This document shows, one piece after another, positions 11,697 to 22,568 of a DNA stretch of 64,000 bases. The first letter of the stretch is position 1. Each line of letters begins with the position of its first letter. The translations under genes were made by a program, and so were the position numbers. Location of the stretch: contig JALGAS010000001.1 of the NCBI GenBank assembly GCA_023078685.1, positions 4,092,001 through 4,156,000 of the forward strand, in the 5' to 3' direction. This stretch comes from Neopestalotiopsis rosae. Its lineage: Eukaryota; Ascomycota; Sordariomycetes; Amphisphaeriales; Sporocadaceae. A model generated the notes under the pieces. It saw only the letters and a program-made list of their open reading frames with translations, was not told the DNA's origin and did not search any database.

Positions 11697-12764
11697 ATGT
11701 CGCATAGCAAACGAAACACGTCCCGGGCTGTCTTCACCTCACATGAGCGCGAACAGGCCAAAAAGGCATGGGGCGCATCATCGGCACGCCTAGGTCGCGA
11801 CTCCATGCTACCCTTCTCTGCCTGCCGACTTTGCCTCGAAACCGCCGAAGACCCTGTTGCTTGTGTACATGGGGATGTGTTCTGCAGAGAGTGCGCTCTG
11901 TCCAACATTCTCGCCCAGAAGAAGGAGATCAAGAGACTGGACAAGGTCCGCGAGCAGGAAGTCAGAGACAAGGAGGAAGAAGAACAGCGGCGGGATGCCG
12001 AGGCCAAGGAAAGAGAAATCAGCGAGTTTGAGAAGACCATGAGCGGTGTTGGGTCTTCTGCCGCCGCAGCCTCGAGCAAGTCCCCAAACGATGCGCCAAC
12101 GTTGGAAAATGGTGCCGCCCGTCCTGGTAAGAGGAAATTTGAAATGGATGATGAGGAGATGCAGCGCATAGCGGCACAACAGAGGGCAAAAGCGCGGCAG
12201 GCCCTCGACGACGAAAAGGCAGCCAAGCCAAAGCTGCCGTCCTTTTGGACCCCCTCGATCACCCCTTCATCCAACACAAAGACCACACTGCACGACATCG
12301 CCAAGAAGGCAAAGGCTGCCCCCACCTGTCCGGCCTCGCAGGAAGGCCAACCACACGCCTACTCCTTGGCCACGCTCGTCACAGTCCACTTCACCGAGGA
12401 GGAAGATGAAAAGACAAGAAAGAAGCAGCGCCTCTGTCCATCCTGCAAAAAGGTTCTGAGCAATGCCTCCAAGGCTATGCTCGCCAAGCCTTGCGGCCAT
12501 GTAACATGTCGCAACTGTGTAGATAAGTTTATGCGCCCATCGAAACACCACGATCCCCATGCCGACGATATCGACCCAGCTGGCATGAGGTGTTTTGTTT
12601 GCGAAGCCGATCTTGTGGACAGGTCCGCCTCTCAAGAGAAATCCAAGAAGAAGGACAAGGACAAGATTCGACCCGGCCTCGTGGAGCTGCGCAGCGAGGG
12701 CACAGGCTTCTCCGCCGGTGGCTCGAACCAAGTACAGAAAATTGGCGTAGCATTTCAATGCTGA
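11697..12764 (+). CDS. NOSIP-like RING/U-box zinc-finger protein
   Basis: Single exon, 355 residues. The start matches the family's N-terminus (MSHSKRNTSRAVFTSHERE). A split N-terminal zinc/U-box half contains Cys43, Cys46, Cys56, His58, Cys63 and Cys66. A long charged coiled-coil region follows (about 70-130). The C-terminal RING-like half has Cys247, Cys250, Cys266, His268, Cys271 and Cys274 (LCPSCKKVL to CGHVTCRNC) and a final CFVCE pair. Animal NOSIP is an E3 ubiquitin ligase that also associates with spliceosomes; a nuclear ubiquitin-ligase or splicing role is inferred. The frame is open for 72 codons upstream of the chosen ATG, but that part is not family-like. No introns. Confidence 0.88.
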   Translation: MSHSKRNTSRAVFTSHEREQAKKAWGASSARLGRDSMLPFSACRLCLETAEDPVACVHGDVFCRECALSNILAQKKEIKRLDKVREQEVRDKEEEEQRRDAEAKEREISEFEKTMSGVGSSAAAASSKSPNDAPTLENGAARPGKRKFEMDDEEMQRIAAQQRAKARQALDDEKAAKPKLPSFWTPSITPSSNTKTTLHDIAKKAKAAPTCPASQEGQPHAYSLATLVTVHFTEEEDEKTRKKQRLCPSCKKVLSNASKAMLAKPCGHVTCRNCVDKFMRPSKHHDPHADDIDPAGMRCFVCEADLVDRSASQEKSKKKDKDKIRPGLVELRSEGTGFSAGGSNQVQKIGVAFQC

Positions 12765-13487
12765 TTGGGAAGGGATGTAGAGCACGTCAACAGGTGGGTA
12801 TGGATCTTGCCGCTGTAGTCCATCAGCCTAGACGTGTATGGCGTCGCCTGCAAAAGTGAACGAGTGATCGTCCTCGGAAACGCTTTCGGGAAGGCCACTC
12901 CGATGCTGTGTGCCCAGCCGGTGTGCTCCAGCTATAGTCATTGCCATATTCTCATTGTTGAGTCACGTCCACGCTTTGCAGGCCTGTCTCCTGGGAGCAT
13001 ACCATCAGATCAGCCAGTAAGCGGTGCCCATCTGACTTGGTCTTTTCCAATCCAATGATGCCTCCAATTCGATATCTTTATGGTGCCAAAGTAGGATGGC
13101 AGTCGGTTGCGCAAAAGTCCAACGATGTGATTCAGATACTATTCTGGTAGTCCTGTACCGTCATAACATCATCGCGTCGCTGCGTAGGTTCACTGCCCCT
13201 GAATAAGAAGTGACGTCTCTTATGGTAGATTCTTGCAACGCATAAGCCAAGTCATATAAGGGATGTTATACATAAATTACTCACTCGGCATGAAAACATA
13301 AATAGACAAGACCTTAGCCAGGCAATCTCTATGCAATTACATACATATACATTGAACAATATGGAAAAAAAAAAAAAGGGGGGGGGGGGGGGGAAGGTAC
13401 GAGTACACTCGGAAATGATTCAACGCCGTGCAGGTGCCCTAGATGGTCTCTTGCCTCATCATGTTCATACAGCTATATTTCCCAGAA
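12765..13487. other. Convergent 3' region, no gene seen
   Basis: Lies between the ends of the NOSIP-like and carrier genes. It contains the A/G homopolymer junction at 13365-13393 and AT-rich sequence likely to be 3' untranslated. Confidence 0.55.
13365..13393. repeat. Homopolymer junction, A13 followed directly by G16
   Basis: Thirteen A then sixteen G without interruption, about 95 bases beyond the end of the carrier gene. The exact lengths depend on the assembly. Confidence 0.9.
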
Positions 13488-14856
13488 TTACAGAGCCTTC
13501 TTTGCTCTCCATTCTCGCAGAATACCTGCAAGGACGAGGTAAAGCTTGAATAATAATTTATGGATGAGGGCCTTTGCGAGCATGGTTGTGCCGTGGCTGA
13601 AGAAGCCCTTGAGCAGCTCTCCGTGGACACCATCATAGAGTGCCCCAACACCTTCATTTCGTACAATTTGCGCAATGGTACCAAAGACGCTCTGCTGGGC
13701 AAATTTTGAGAGTGCGCGGCTGGCGGCCAGCTTTGTGTCGTCGTACTCGTCTTGGTCCGCGGACTTGACGTTGCCAGTAGACGCATGCGGGCTTTCCTTT
13801 GGAGAAAAAGACTCTTTTCTCTCCTTAGATGAAGAATCGGTCTCTGATTCCGCGGGTACGCCAGCCTGGAGACGGGCCTTGGCCGTTTGAAAAGGATACG
13901 TGATCGTACTCGCTATAGCCTTGCTCGAGGCCGCCAGTAGGAACGTCAAGGCCGCGCCGGGATCCTCCCAGCTGTCGTCCCCCGCAACCTGCTTGGTGAG
14001 AAAGTCCTGCAGGAAGAAGGTGATGCCCGGGTTCAGGGTCAAGACGAGTGTGGCCGAGTATCCAGACCAGAGTCCCTTGACCCCCTTTTCGTGCATAATG
14101 TCCCTCACAATCTCCCGCACCGTCAACCTCCTCGCATCAGCGGCTCCTCCCTCGACCATGGCTCCGGTCTGCTTCCTAGTGACGACGTTGGCAATGGGCG
14201 TGGTGAACGCTCTCGAGCAGGCGCCGGCGAGGACACCCGTGGCCAGTTCGCGCAACACCTGCGCAGCCCGGCCACCACCACCACCACCACCGTGGCGAGA
14301 AGAGCCGGCGCCGGCCCGGGATTGGAAGAACTCATAGAACAAAAAGAATAGAAAAGAGTCCAAGACAGATTTGGCCGACTCCGTCGTCAGGCCAGTATAG
14401 AGCGCTGCGATGCTCCGGACTCTGCCGGCAGCGCTTGCACTCTTGTCGCCATCCCGCAAGATCCGAGAAAAGGCGTCGACGATGCCGGCGTACTCGTCTG
14501 CTGCGGCGAGACGACCGGTATGTGCTAGTTGTCGCTGACCCGGGTGGCGCCCGTATGAATTAGCACACCAATAGGTATAGTCGTGTATTCAGGGGAAAAG
14601 ATAGGCAGAGCAATGGGTGATCCTCTTGACCAACAGCCGTGTCCCATCAATTCATTTTCGTGAATATGACGGAAGAGACTCCAAGGAAGAAAGATTGATG
14701 AAATACAAGAAAACTCACCTGTACTTGCAGACGGGTAACTACTAGAGATAAGGGATAGGCTGCGCATGTCGAGATCAAGGTACCGGCCGAGCCAGAAAGA
14801 GCGTGATGAATAGCGGGAAGTATTTCGTCGACTGATTTATTAATTGACTTGGACAT
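13488..14856 (-). CDS. Peroxisomal/mitochondrial solute carrier, PMP47/ANT1-like
   Basis: Two exons on the minus strand: 14856-14719 and 14534-13488, 394 residues. The phase-0 acceptor before CGACAA gives the expected RLQVQRQLA junction. Three mitochondrial-carrier repeats are visible from their signatures AYPLSLVVTRLQ, TTPIANVVTRKQ and TYPFQTAKARLQ. The third signature is followed by a long Ser/Glu/Lys-rich insertion (about residues 275-315). The closest match by eye is the peroxisomal adenine nucleotide carrier group (yeast Ant1, Candida PMP47, human SLC25A17), which imports ATP into peroxisomes for fatty acid activation; the subfamily is a judgement and a mitochondrial carrier cannot be excluded. 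A Gly/His run (GGGGGGG) lies in the first matrix loop. Confidence 0.85.
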
Positions 14857-16598
14857 GGCGAAAGGAAAGAGGCGAGCACCGAGGCCCGCGAGACGTCAAG
14901 AGCGACTTATATATGTATGAGTGATACAATGGTCTCCCAACGATGAGTATATTCCGGCGCGTACAAGGTATACGCCGGCTTTGGTTCCGTGTGCAGATGC
15001 GGCGGCGGTTCTGCGAGAGAGTGGATATGACAACAAGATATCCAGGATATATTGGGCAGGCGAGCGCCTGTACAGGAGTTCCGAGTGAGTCCAGACGCTT
15101 GATCCCAGTGGATGAAGGGCAGACAGCCAGCGGCAGCCAGACACGTATTACAGGGGGCGAAGCCAACAGAAGCTGTAATTACAGTGTGTACTGTGCGGAC
15201 TGTCTTGTCCCCCAAATTGTCATGTGCTCTCTTTCTCTCCCCAGAGCCGAAAGACGAGCAAGTATGTACTGCTCTGCAGAATGGCCCGATGGAAGGAGAC
15301 AGAAACAGTCGAGATGCGTCCAAAGTCAAATATGGTCAAAAGTATGCACACAGTGTAGACGGTTTCACACTTGGCCGAGCTCGCTTGGGTGGATTGGGTA
15401 TCTATAATCCAGGTCAGGTACGTGGCTGGTAATATTCTTTAAACGGAAGCAGACAAGAGCAGGCGGATGATTGGGTCTTTGCGATTGAGGAAAATGAACA
15501 GAGATTTCGGTCAGAGGAGGACAACAAAAAAAAGAAAAACATGGACTACATACCTAGGCACAATACTCATAAATGTAATTACAATGACCTCTGCTCCGGA
15601 TCGAGTGGTTGACATGGACAAATTGGGGCGTTGCCGGGGGTTTAGCTCATACGCATGGTGACGGTCGACGTCATTTGCCGAGAACTAGGGAACCGAATGC
15701 GGGCAAGTTTGAATTGGTAGTCGTCGTAGATCAACTCATAACCTAGGTTATTACCAACTCAGGCACCGTGCTTTTTGTATATGAGCCTAGGTTAGCAAAG
15801 TTGGGTACAGCTAATAAATCTGGTCACAAAATGCCATCACATGTAACCCGTAGAACCAGAGGATTCAATAGTCTCTCATTTTGCCTTGACTTTGACATAG
15901 AAACAATACATTAGACAACAAGTCACAATTCCCAGTCGAAACCAACACATGTCAATTAAGGAAAAAATTCATTCCTAGTTTAACGCTCAGGTCTGATTTG
16001 CTCATCTATTTATGAGCCCGTCTTTACACAGTATAGGAACCAGCATCTCGAAAGCCATGGCCTATATGCAAGTCCCAAATCGTCGGGCACACAGTTCATG
16101 CACTTTGCACCGTCTCGTCACATCAGGCATCGACGCGCCCAGACATGTTCATATTCGATTCAGCAGAAGCATTACTGAAATGACAAATTGCCTGGTCGCT
16201 AGGCTCAAAGTTGTCTTTTGAATGACTTTATATATTCATTAAGTGGTATCATTGAATCCCATACCGCGAACAGAACTACAGAAAAAGGTAGTTGATGCAA
16301 AACCAACAAAATTTCCACCAAGCGAGCCTTGGGTATACTGCGGCCAACGGGTAGCTCGCTGAAAAGGGTAGCCCGGCTCGTCTCTGCTATATGCGTCGTA
16401 CGCCATGTCCGCGTCTCTCTCTCTGTCTCTCTTGTCGTATTGAACCTAAACGCTCTTCGCCTGCCATTGACTCTCATGGAGCCGAGATCCGCAAACAGTG
16501 CCACAAATACATATATATCTCGCGCCTCACATGATTATTCATGTCTTCCAGAACGCGATCGAATTCACCAATGACTTGTAACCAAAACGCCAATAATC
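14857..16598. other. Intergenic, 1.7 kb, no gene seen
   Basis: Promoter side of the carrier gene and 3' side of the AT-hook frame. AT-rich around 15480-16010 and 16200-16320. Contains a perfect 14-base palindrome centred on CCTAGG at 15738-15751. No convincing coding frame. Confidence 0.5.
15738..15751. repeat. 14-base perfect palindrome centred on CCTAGG
   Basis: ATAACCTAGGTTAT reads the same on both strands. It is one of several CCTAGG-centred palindromes in non-coding parts of the window. Confidence 0.8.
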
Positions 16599-17171
16599 TC
16601 AAACCCTGTTTCCCTGATTTGGGCCATGCTGGTGCTTCCTGGGCCTACCGCGCTTCCTGCGTGGCGTGTTCTCGGGTACTGCACACCTCGACTTGGCCTG
16701 CTCCTTCTCCTTCTCCTTCACCTTTTCTTTCTCCTTGGATGTCTCTTTGGATTTCACCATAGACCCGTCGTGGGCCGGGGCAGGTGGCATTTCTGGTGCC
16801 ACGGGTGGCATGGGTGAGGGCCCGAATGGCCGGTACCCGGGTAACTCGGGAGGCGCGGTTCTCGATCGCGATTCGACCTTGTCCGGGGCAAGTGGCAATT
16901 CTTGGGCCACGGGTGGCATGGGTGAGGGCCCGTATGCCGGGCACCCGGGTAATTCGGGAGGCGCAGTCCTCGATCGCGATGCAACCCACCCCGGAAAGCC
17001 CCCCGGGGTGCTGAGTACGGGTTCCTCCAGCTTGAGAACAGTGTATTCCTTCATGCGAGCGATATCTTCCTCCATGCGAACGATATCTTCCTCCTTTCGA
17101 ATGATATCTTCCATGATGAGAGCAGTATATTGCTTCATGAGAACAGTATCTTCTTCGTCCTCCGAACGCAC
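16599..17171 (-). CDS. In-frame reading frame directly after the SGF73 stop: heptads, Pro repeats, AT-hook
   Basis: This 191-codon frame begins at the base after the SGF73 TAG and is in the same frame. It has four parts. First come 7-residue repeats (RKEEDIV, RMEEDIA, RMKEYTV), which are 21-base repeats in the DNA. Second are two tandem 36-residue copies (SRSRTAPPELPG... GPSPMPPVA), a 108-base DNA repeat at about 16774-16989. Third is a Lys/Glu-rich run (KEKEKVKEKEKEQAK). Last is an AT-hook (RRKRGRPRKH), which binds the minor groove of AT-rich DNA. It could be a read-through or alternatively spliced C-terminus of Sgf73, a separate gene starting at the ATG at 17138, or a remnant. Composition looks coding; expression is unproven. 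Confidence 0.45.
   Translation of the reverse strand: MRSEDEEDTVLMKQYTALIMEDIIRKEEDIVRMEEDIARMKEYTVLKLEEPVLSTPGGFPGWVASRSRTAPPELPGCPAYGPSPMPPVAQELPLAPDKVESRSRTAPPELPGYRPFGPSPMPPVAPEMPPAPAHDGSMVKSKETSKEKEKVKEKEKEQAKSRCAVPENTPRRKRGRPRKHQHGPNQGNRV
16774..16989 (-). repeat. 108-base tandem repeat, two copies
   Basis: Near-identical blocks start at 16801 and 16909 (both with gggtggcatgggtgagggcc), a spacing of exactly 108 bases. They encode the duplicated proline-rich 36-residue unit on the minus strand; differences are mostly single bases. Confidence 0.85.
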
Positions 17172-18753
17172 CTAGGTTCGGTTTGCGACAGAAGGTCGTC
17201 TCGAAGCATTGGACAAGCTGAAACTTGGCGTCCGTCGTGCTGATACTGCGCTCATAATAACATCGGGTTCACCCGGCGCATCATCCATGTCCACATTCAA
17301 GTCGGCGTGAGCATCTGGTAGTTTGTGTGCTCCATAACCGACGACCTTGAATATATTTGACCGCCCGCCATTTGTAGCAGTCTGTAATTGCTCGTGAAGC
17401 CGTGCTAGTTGGTAGTTTCGCTTGATCGGGTTGAAGACTGGCGGTGGCATAACTGGCTGTGGGTTCCAGCGAGCCAGGGCGCCCATGACGGCTGCCGTCT
17501 CTTCGTCGGAATCTACGGGTGCCGCATTCGCATCGTCCTCATCTGCCACGGGAGCATTGGCATCGAGGGCAGCCTCTGTCACAATTTATAGCGTCAGCCT
17601 CCTATCGTCTCGCAACACCCCTTTCAGGACCGTGGGAAACTGCATAATGCATTCAACAACTTACTCTGCTGCTTTGCTTGATTCTTCTTCTGATATGCTG
17701 CTAACAGCATATCATATGGAAGCGAACGTCCTGGCACCGCACGTTTGGCGCCCATCGAATGACTCTTGCACGTTAGAGATCGAGCACAAGGTTGGCCATT
17801 TGGCAGGATGACACCGCATTGTTTCTCGACATCCACGGGACCTAGATAGTGCAAGACATGGGTTAACGAATTGTCCTACCAGGGAATAGGGAGTGCTCGG
17901 GGTAATACCTTTTGGTTTGGGGACCTTTGGCTTTGGTTCTTCCTTCTTCTTCTTGCTCTTGGGTCCCTTGTCCGCGTCACCCTCAGCCTTGCGCTTCTTG
18001 CCCTTAGCCTCTCCATCAGGCTTCTTGCCACCAACCTTCTTGTTGGCTTTGCCTCCAGTGCCCTTCTTCTCGTCGTCATCGTCGTCGCTGTCGTCGTTCA
18101 TCTGCGTGTCGCCATCCGGATCGTTCTTGCGAGCTTCCTCTTGGCGGGCTTCCTCCTTGGCTCGCTCCCTGGCCTCCCTGGCCTCCTTTTTGCGTTGTGC
18201 CTTTTCCTTCTTGATCTTGAGGCATTGCGCAATGTGCTCCTTGGCAGCATTTTTGAGAATGCCCTTTTTGCAGTGCTTGCATTGTTGTAGTGGCAGTGGG
18301 TCGTCGAGAGGGAGACCTGCCGAGAAGGTGTCTCTTGAGGTATCGTCTAGTGGGTTGACAACCGCACCGGAAGACGGCGAATCAAGGGCAGCAGCCGGGC
18401 TTTCGCTTCGCTTCTTCTTCTTCTCCACTACGATCAAGACATGAACAGGTCAGCTGGGAAACTCCGCGATGGCAACTACTAGAGGCGGCGGCGGCCAGGG
18501 GTAAGATGATTTCCTTGCACGTACAGTCTGCCACAACTCCTTCCCTCCAGTTGCCTGGTTTCGTCTGCTTGACAGTGAATTTTCTCAGTTTTAGTCCGCT
18601 GGAAGCCATGGCCTTGGACATCTTCTTGGGTGCAACGTTGATGGTGCCTTCGTCATCGGGGCCTTGGTCAGCGTCAGTAGATTATTTTCAAAGAGCTGCG
18701 CTCTAGCCAGCGGCTTTTCTCTCACCTTTGCGCCCCTCCAGCACGCCTGCCAT
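17172..18753 (-). CDS. SGF73: SAGA complex subunit Sgf73 / ataxin-7-like (SCA7 domain)
   Basis: Five exons on the minus strand: 18753-18726, 18662-18525, 18427-17909, 17841-17665 and 17575-17172; 421 residues. A zinc site Cys105, Cys108, His120, Cys124 ([20 protein letters not shown]) precedes a Lys/Glu/Asp-rich region. The SCA7 domain fills residues 229-287 and has the diagnostic [20 protein letters not shown] and [12 protein letters not shown]. Sgf73 anchors the H2B deubiquitinase module (Ubp8, Sgf11, Sus1) to SAGA; the N-terminal zinc site belongs to that module. The first coding exon has only 28 bases. The stop codon TAG is followed without a break by another in-frame coding-like stretch, described separately. 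Confidence 0.92.
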
Positions 18754-19851
18754 CTTGAGACACCGACGTGGTGCACTCAGAGGCGCGTCATGTGGTGCAG
18801 TCGCTGGCACCCGTTCTCACGGTAGCAAATGCCGCGATGCACTGGGACTCGGGTAATTTGTGAAGGCGAGATCTCTCAGACGACGTGTCGCGCGCCGACC
18901 CTGTCGCAAGGGCGGCGAGGGCGGGTGATGGACCTTGTGGCGCGCCTTTTGTTCTTTGCGGGCGTCGGCGTCAATGCGCCAAAGTCTGTAGTGATGAAAG
19001 GAGATGAGAAGAGGCGCGTCTTTGATGGATTTGATTGTCCAAGGTGTCGAGTTGGTGATGGTGGTAGTCGCATTGATCTGCCTACAACGAATGTAGGTTA
19101 GCGAGATAGCTGTAGGTAAGCCTCCACTTCGCTGGAATGTGGTTACCTACCAGCACTGGATTAAGGTACGTACATCACTTCGGCGGAACCAATGCGGCTA
19201 GGCCCCATAGAAAGCCGCGCCGCGGGGATGAGTTACACACACGGTCCAGCAGGCACCGATAACATATCGATAGAGGGAGGGCCGATAAGCTTAATATACT
19301 GCGTACGTCCTGTCTCCATGTTTACTCACATTTCTTGGACCATCATCATTTTGATCTCATAAAGCTCATAAGCTGGCTTGCGAACAGGGCGACAAGAGCA
19401 TAAACTAGAGGGAGCATGAGATAGGGCAATACGATATAATTAACTAACTTGAAATCCTCTGCTTAGGACAAGGAATTACTATAAAATGGGCAAAACTGTT
19501 TTATTGTAGCATCAATGTCATGGTATTAGACCTTCATTGCGGCGAACACTATATGGGCAAGGATTGTACCTCCGTAATTATATCGATTGTGATCGCTTTG
19601 GCACCATTCCGTTGATCTGCAGCGACGTTTCCCAGGAGAAGTCTCGGGAGAACGAATTACCCTCTTTTCCTTACTTTTTGTTCTGATTATGATTCGAAAA
19701 GAAAAGGGCTCTGTTGGCGGAAAAGAGTATTTGGAGTCAGAGTCAGGTACATGTTGAGTGAATTTGGTTTCGCTGCGATGTATGTAGTAGATTCAGTTTG
19801 ATGTCTTCTTGTTGTCCAAATACCAAATCCTCGAGAGGCTCAGTGTAAAAT

Positions 19852-20082
19852 TCAGGCATGCCTACAAACTGTCGTGTATCGTGGTGGGTGTTGTCCAACT
19901 TGGGTATTTGAAATCGAACCAAATTTCCTTTTCATATCTCTGTATCTCGATTCATAGGGGGTAGCTTCTAATGTTGCATCCACTAATATATTGTATTTCT
20001 GAGGTTTTCTATATAACAAAACGCCACTATAAACTTTTTCCTGTTCCTCTCTCTCTTTTCTTAATTTGCCAAGCCACAACAC
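19852..20082 (-). other. Orphan open frame, unrecognised
   Basis: A 76-codon frame (open further upstream to about 20130, no ATG) with protein-like composition: KLRKEREEQEKVYSGVLLYR and later YESRYRDMKRKFG. It lies in the AT-rich block and could be a remnant of a decayed gene or mobile element. No family recognised. Confidence 0.2.
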
Positions 20083-22540
20083 TTTTTGGTCCTGGGTATG
20101 AACTGTCGTCTCTGAGACATGGCAGATGAGCTATTCACCTGACGAAGAATCTCCAGTGCGCTGCACTCTCCTTATTTTTCAAGTTTTGCAAAGTGGCCAA
20201 AAAGGCACAAGTTCTACTAGCATCAGTCATCACCGTGGGAGGCGTTAGTCAACGTAATGGCTCTTGGTACGTTACTTGGGATACTGTCTTGAAACAACCT
20301 CAAAAGATAATTGCGCTCAATGTAGATTTATTGGAAGTCTCTTGAAGCACTGTTTTGCCGTGGCGTGAGGGGAGTATCACCGATTGTAGAATCACTGTCA
20401 CGTAGTAAGCCAGCCATTCCAAGATCACAGTGATTATTATCATAACAGTATCTGAGCAAGATCTTCTTGTTGTCCATTGCGAAGAGTAAGCAATCGACAT
20501 AGGATGCCAAAGTAACAAGGCTAGTTTTATTGACTTTGAGTACATGGTACCAAAATACATGATGATCATAGGCATTTCTTGGAAGCGTCGAATGTACTCT
20601 CATGTTCAGTGTTATCGATAATCCCGCGCGCTCATTTTCATATCTCAGCCAGTAAGATGTCCCATCGTTTGGCCAAGCTCTCTCCTTATGGAGAGGAGGG
20701 TCGCCTGGTACGATCACGAGTCTTGTTGTGCGTCGGACAGGGTACTTTCGCCCTACCCACCTCAATGATTCATGATCTCACACATGCCGGCAATCCATGA
20801 GGTTAAGGCCACCCTCGCCGGTTTGATTGACCCGTTTTTTGGTAACAAGACGTTTTCCACATTTTATTCTCTCTGTTGAGCGAAGGCTACCTGCCAGGCG
20901 GAGAATGCGAGTTCCATGACCAGCTTGGAGCTTCTGGGTTGATGGACCAGAGTGTTTATCACCAGTCTGAAGTGACTTATTTCGGTCTTCGATTAGCCCG
21001 AATTTACCCGTCATTCACGGTGTTCTCAGCAAATACCAGTGTCGGCTGGTCTGTCAGAAGCCTCGAGGCCTCACTCATATTCAGAGACAAGCCGTGAAGA
21101 CAATGCCTCTCGTGGGGAAGAGCCCAGAAAAACCAGCTCACTACGCCGCTATTCTTCTACTCGTTCTCCCGAGGTAGGTCACGACTTTAAGAGGAAGAAC
21201 GGTTCTTGAATTTCTGAAATCCCCAATAGATGAAGACTACAGCCAAACAAATTCAGTTGACAGCAGCAGTGGTGGCTTCACGTTACTTCTAGACACAATA
21301 CACAGATATGAATTGCAGCCCAGGCTAATTTTGACGCTACATCTGCTCTTCTGTGTTGCTATACCACACAGAATATTTCAAATACTGCTTCTTACCTTCC
21401 ACTTGTGGCTTCACGGCTGTTCCTGTTTCGATAAGAAACGGCCATATTGCCCAATGAGGTTTGAGAACATGATTTGGTCATGCTCCAAAGGCCCATTTGT
21501 ATGACCGTCATGAGTAGTAGCTGGTCGTCATCGATTCGAAGCTGATAAATGCAGAATCATTTGCCCACAGCCACGGCCTGACGCCAAATTCCAGCACGGT
21601 AGCACCTGTCAATTGCTGCTGAATAATGTAGATCCCCGGCAACACGAACAACATTGTTTTGTGATGCCATTCTGGTCATGATTGTCAGCTCACATGGGGA
21701 GAGTACACAATCGACCTGAACCTTTCCCCCCTAGCACTTTCGGAGCGAGGGAATGTTGAGATGATCATTCCAGAGGAGGCATTCTTTGAGCGATAGACAG
21801 CCACAAGAAGAATGCAGTTGTATACATTTTCTACTTGATCCAGGGTAGTAAGAATTATGGGATCCCTAACCCTGGATGCCCTCCGCGACAGGGGCAACAA
21901 ATTGACAGTTCAAGGCACTTAGTTGATGACTCTGTCTATATGTACCTGCATCGACAATATCAATCGCTTCCATATTGTGATTTGTTCTTTTCTACATCTC
22001 GTGAGGCAGAAATTTGAGCGGAACCATCCATGATCATGATAATGATGGAGGACGGTGCAGATTCAAGCTGTTACGCGTGTAATGTCTCCTTTTCAATTTC
22101 ATTTTCTTTTCAATCGCCTTGTAGTATGATCTTTTGAAGGTCTGAGAGCTGTTCTGGCTGCAAACAAAGTAAAGCAGCGAGTATAAGCAGACATGGGGCT
22201 GTTGACTGAGGCACAGGACGACGACATGGGTGGCCTTTCTTTTCCCTACCCTCCCAGGCGCGTGCTCAGCTACCTAGGTATTATTCTGTCGTCACAGCAT
22301 TGCTTGTGGCGGTCATGGACAGTCGGAGTCGGATAGATTCAACCGTGGCAAGCCCGCAGGTGACAGGGATCCCGAGAGCCTCCCCCTGCGGAAGAAGGGT
22401 CGACATGAGCTCAATTGGGTACCATCCGGATCAACCCCCCTCGAGGAAGCTCGGCGGGGGAGGCCAGTATGAATCTAGCGCGCAGTCCTTCCCAATGAAG
22501 CAACGCAGCAGAGGGCGGGAAATTTGTTTGTGGGTGCGTG

Positions 22541-22568
22541 AACAGACAGACAGACAGACAGACAGACT
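22541..22568. repeat. ACAG tetranucleotide microsatellite
   Basis: About six perfect ACAG units in non-coding DNA. Confidence 0.85.

Noticed and set aside
11663..12325. 220-codon minus-strand frame
   Set aside because: Antisense shadow of the single-exon NOSIP-like gene.
17871..18444. Plus-strand frames rich in Leu, Ser and Phe
   Set aside because: Antisense of the Lys/Glu-rich part of SGF73, which creates hydrophobic-looking false proteins.
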